This document shows positions 60,360 through 64,000 of a stretch of DNA of 64,000 nt, one piece after another. The notes under the pieces were generated by a model. The model did not search any database, was not told where the DNA came from, and saw nothing but the letters and a program-made list of their open reading frames with translations. How positions within the stretch are numbered: the stretch's first letter is position 1; each line of letters opens with the position of its first letter. Origin of the DNA: Glandiceps talaboti (taxonomy: Eukaryota > Hemichordata > Enteropneusta > Spengelidae); contig NC_135549.1 in NCBI RefSeq assembly GCF_964340395.1, forward strand, positions 24,304,342-24,368,341, in the 5' to 3' direction. The translations under genes were made by a program, and so were the position numbers.

Positions 60360-63300
60360 GTTACTAAGGAGTATTATAATTCCATTTCATTCTAGGCTGG
60401 ACAATCACCTTTCTACCATCAAATTATTCTATTCTATTCCAATCATACACTGCAATAGAACAAAGTAATTTGTTTACAAATGTTACTAAGGAGTGTTATT
60501 CCATTTTAATATTGGTTGGACAATCACCATTCTACCATCAAATTATTCTATTCTACTCCAATCATACACTGCAATAGAACAAAGTCATTTGTTTACAAAT
60601 GTTAATAAGGAGTATTATTCCATTTTATCATAGGTTGGAAAATCACCATTCTACCATGAAATTATTCTATTCTATTCCCATCATACACTGCAATAGAACA
60701 AAGTTATTTGTTTACAAAATGTTACTAAGGAGTATTATTCCATTTTAATATTGGTTAAACAATCACCATTCTACCATCAAATTATTCTATTCTATTCCCA
60801 TCATACACTGCAATAGAATAAAGTTATTTGTTTACAAATGTTACTAAGGAGTATTATTCCATTTCATTCTAGGCTGTACAATTACCTTTCTACCATCAAA
60901 CTAGTCTATTCTATTCCCATCATACACTATAATAGAACAAAGTAATTTGTTTACAAATGTTACTAAGGAGTGTTATTCCATTTTAATATTGGTTGGACAA
61001 TCACCATTCTACCATCAAATTATTCTATTCTATTCCAATCATACACTGCAATAGAACAAAGTCATTTGTTTACAAATGTTAATAAGGAGTATTATTCCAT
61101 TTCATTCTAGGCTGTACAATTACCTTTCTACCATAGAATTATTCTATTCCATTCCCTTCATACACTGCAATAGAACAAAGTTATTTAATTACAAATGTTA
61201 CTAAGGAGTATTATTCCATTTTAATATTGGTTAAACAGTCACCATTCTACCATCAAATTATTCTATTCTATTCCCATCATACACTGCAATAGAACAAAGT
61301 CATTTGTTTACAAATGTTACTAAGGAGTATTATTCCATTTCATTCTAGGCTGGACAATCACCTTTCTACCATCAAATTATTCTATTCTATTCCAATCATA
61401 CACTGCAATAGAACGAAGTCATTTGTTTACAAATTTTACAATGAAGGATTATTATTCCATTTCATTCTATTTGGAGAATGTCGATTGTACCATCAAATTA
61501 TTATATTGTATTCCCATCATCCACTGCAATAGAACAAAGTCAATTGTTTACAAATGTTACTAAGGAGTATTAATCCATTTCATCATAGGCTGGCCAATCA
61601 CCATTCTACCATCAAATTATTCTATTCTATTCCCATCATACACTGCAATAGAACAAAGTCAATTGTTTACAAATGTTACTAAGGAGTATTAATCCATTTC
61701 ATCATAGGCTTGACAATCACCATTCTACCCTCAAACTAGTCTATTCTATTCCCATCATACACTATAATAGAACAAAGTAATTTGTTTACAAATGTTACTA
61801 AGGAGTGTTATTCCATTTTAATATTGGTTGGAAAATCACCATTCTACAATCAAACTAGTCTATTCTATTCCCATCATACACTGCAATAGAACAAAGTAAT
61901 TTGTTTACAAATGTTACTATAAGGAGTGTTATTCCATTTTAATATTGGTTGGACAATCACCATTCCACCATCAAATTATTCTATTCTATTCCAATCATAC
62001 ACTGCAATAGAACAAAGTCATTTGTTTACAAATGTTAATAAGGAGTATTATTCCATTTTATCATAGGTTGGAAAATCACCATTCTACCATGAAATTATTC
62101 TATTCTATTCCCATCATACACTGCAATAGAACAAAGTTATTTAATTACAAATGTTACTAAGGAGTATTATTCCATTTTAATATTGGTTAAACAGTCACCA
62201 TTCTACCATCAAATTATTCTATTCTATTCCCATCATACACTGCAATAGAACAAAGTCATTTGTTTACAAATGTTACTAAGGAGTATTATTCCATTTCATT
62301 TTAGGCTGGACAATCACCTTTCTACCATCAAATTATTCTATTCTATTCCAATCATACACTGCAATAGAACAAAGTAATTTGTTTACAAATGTTACTAAGG
62401 AGTGTTATTCCATTTTAATATTGGTTGGACAATCACCATTCTACCATCAAATTATTCTATTCTATTCCAATCATACACTGCAATAGAACAAAGTCATTTG
62501 TTTACAAATGTTAATAAGGAGTATTATTCCATTTTATCATAGGTTGGAAAATCACCATTCTACCATGAAATTATTCTATTCTATTCCCATCATACACTGC
62601 AATAGAACAAAGTTATTTGTTTACAAAATGTTACTAAGGAGTATTATTCCATTTTAATATTGGTTAAACAATCACCATTCTACCATCAAATTATTCTATT
62701 CTATTCCCATCATACACTGCAATAGAATAAAGTTATTTGTTTACAAATGTTACTAAGGAGTATTATTCCATTTCATTCTAGGCTGTACAATTACCTTTCT
62801 ACCATCAAACTAGTCTATTCTATTCCCATCATACACTATAATAGAACAAAGTAATTTGTTTACAAATGTTACTAAGGAGTGTTATTCCATTTTAATATTG
62901 GTTGGACAATCACCATTCTACCATCAAATTATTCTATTCTATTCCAATCATACACTGCAATAGAACAAAGTCATTTGTTTACAAATGTTAATAAGGAGTA
63001 TTATTCCATTTTATCATAGGTTGGAAAATCACCATTCTACCATGAAATTATTCTATTCTATTCCCATCATACACTGCAATAGAACAAAGTTATTTGTTTA
63101 CAAAATGTTACTAAGGAGTATTATTCCATTTTAATATTGGTTAAACAATCACCATTCTACCATCAAATTATTCTATTCTATTCCCATCATACACTGCAAT
63201 AGAATAAAGTTATTTGTTTACAAATGTTACTAAGGAGTATTATTCCATTTCATTCTAGGCTGTACAATTACCTTTCTACCATAGAATTATTCTATTCCAT

Positions 63301-64000
63301 TCCCATCATACACTGCAATAGAACAAAGTTATTTGTTTACAAATGTTACTAAGGAGTATTATTCCATTTTAATATTGGTTAAACAATCACCATTCTACCA
63401 TCAAATTATTCTATTCAATTCCCATCATACACTGCAATAGAACAAAGTCATTTGTTTGCAAATGTTACTAAGGAGTATTATTCCATTTCATTCTAGGCTG
63501 GACAATCACCTTTCTACCATCAAATTATTCTATTCTATTTCATCATACACTGCAATAGAACAAAGTTATTTGTTTACAAATGTTAATAAGGAGCGTTATT
63601 CCATTTTATTATTGGTTGGACAATCACCATTCCACCATCAAATAATTCTATTCTATTCCCATCATACACTGCAATAGAACAAAGTCATTTGTTTACAAAT
63701 GTTACTAAGGAGTATTATTCCATTTCATTATAGGTTGAACAGTCACCATTCGACCATCAAACTAGCCTAGATCTATTCCCATCATACACTGCAATAGAAC
63801 AAAGTCATTTGTTTACAAATTTTACAATGAAGGATTATTATTCCATTTCATTCTATTTGGAGAATGTCGATTGTACCATCAAATTATTATATTGTATTCC
63901 CATCATCCACTGCAATAGAACAAAGTCAATTGTTTACAAATGTTACTAAGGAGTATTAATCCATTTCATCATAGGCTGGCCAATCACCATTCTACCATCA
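60360..64000. repeat. Further multimer repeats (~1.9 kb period) at the right end of the satellite
   Basis: A hybrid monomer in which the CTGTACAATTACC half is joined to the CAAACTAGTCTATTC half occurs at 60871 and 62780, 1909 bp apart, with matching neighbours on both sides. Parts of this region also match the 2623-bp blocks (for example 61314 onward against 59045 onward), so the blocks are overlapping reshuffles of one pool. Confidence 0.8.

Larger units (their letters stand above)
45141..64000. repeat. Satellite DNA array, 119-bp monomer, ~158 copies, runs off the right edge
   Basis: Successive copies of TGGACAATCACC-like phrases start at 45271, 45390 and 45509, a 119-bp spacing that holds through the array with small indels. 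Each monomer has, in order: ACAATCACCATTCTACCATC, a TATTC-pentamer run, CATACACTGCAATAGAACAA, TTTGTTTACAAATGTTACTA and ATTATTCCATTT. Monomers differ at a limited set of positions and all point the same way; no gene or transposon interrupts them. The ORFs of 67-106 codons are frame accidents of the repeat. Such arrays are typical of centromeric or pericentromeric or other heterochromatic DNA; which one is inference. Confidence 0.97.

Noticed and set aside
45247-63677. Many plus-strand ORFs of 67-106 codons in the right third
   Set aside because: They are the satellite monomer read through two or three copies; they recur with the repeat, have no independent start context and end wherever a monomer variant creates a stop.
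45141-64000. Regularly spaced repeats that might suggest a CRISPR array
   Set aside because: Units are directly tandem with no unique spacers, 119 bp long, in an intron-bearing eukaryotic context and without cas genes.

Overview
The window is animal nuclear DNA, most likely from a marine invertebrate. Its genes are split by GT-AG introns, it is AT-rich and full of microsatellites, poly-G/C tracts and palindromic non-autonomous DNA transposons, and it carries tRNA-derived SINEs and a LINE remnant. The proteins are animal-like (a MICOS subunit and SPIN90/NCKIPSD). I cannot name the species. Foldback elements with short tandem units in their arms, and the mix of miniature elements, would fit a non-vertebrate deuterostome or a lophotrochozoan. 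There are no bacterial operons, CRISPR arrays or phage genes.

Layout. At 1.1-1.9 kb, minus strand, lie the first two coding exons of a MIC19/MIC25-like MICOS gene that runs off the left edge. At 4.99-7.17 kb, minus strand, is a four-exon flavin-reductase-like (FMN-binding split-barrel) gene read to its stop codon. From 7.2 to 13 kb are dispersed and tandem repeats, including a 686-bp foldback element whose arms are built from ~15-bp units. At 14.2-16.7 kb, minus strand, is an unrecognised multi-exon gene or pseudogene with a one-base frame conflict at a run of eight A; it lies just inside one of two inverted ~40-bp-unit minisatellites (9.3 and 16.9 kb). A second, 2.9-kb foldback-like element spans 17.48-20.39 kb. 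From 23.5 to 28.1 kb are a decayed LINE endonuclease fragment, a 436-bp near-perfect palindrome and a 2.3-kb inverted-repeat-bounded element holding a frameshifted pseudogene.

From 28.57 to 40.0 kb, plus strand, is a complete ten-exon SPIN90/NCKIPSD orthologue (824 aa by my splicing) whose large third exon contains a tandem array of 60-bp coding repeats. Its introns hold a decayed copy of exon 6 and many miniature transposons: a Mutator-like family with two copies showing exact 9-bp target duplications, and TTAA-flanked Kolobok-like elements.

From 45.14 kb to the right edge the sequence is one uninterrupted satellite array of a 119-bp monomer, about 158 copies, with nested multimer duplications (1428 bp and 2623 bp). 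Between the SPIN90 side and the array lies an inverted copy of a ~0.75-kb piece of the 14-17 kb gene, caught between a 22-bp satellite fragment and the array. This array and its junction are the most unusual structure in the window. The three recognisable proteins (mitochondrial cristae, flavin redox, actin nucleation) have no evident functional link; their proximity looks incidental.
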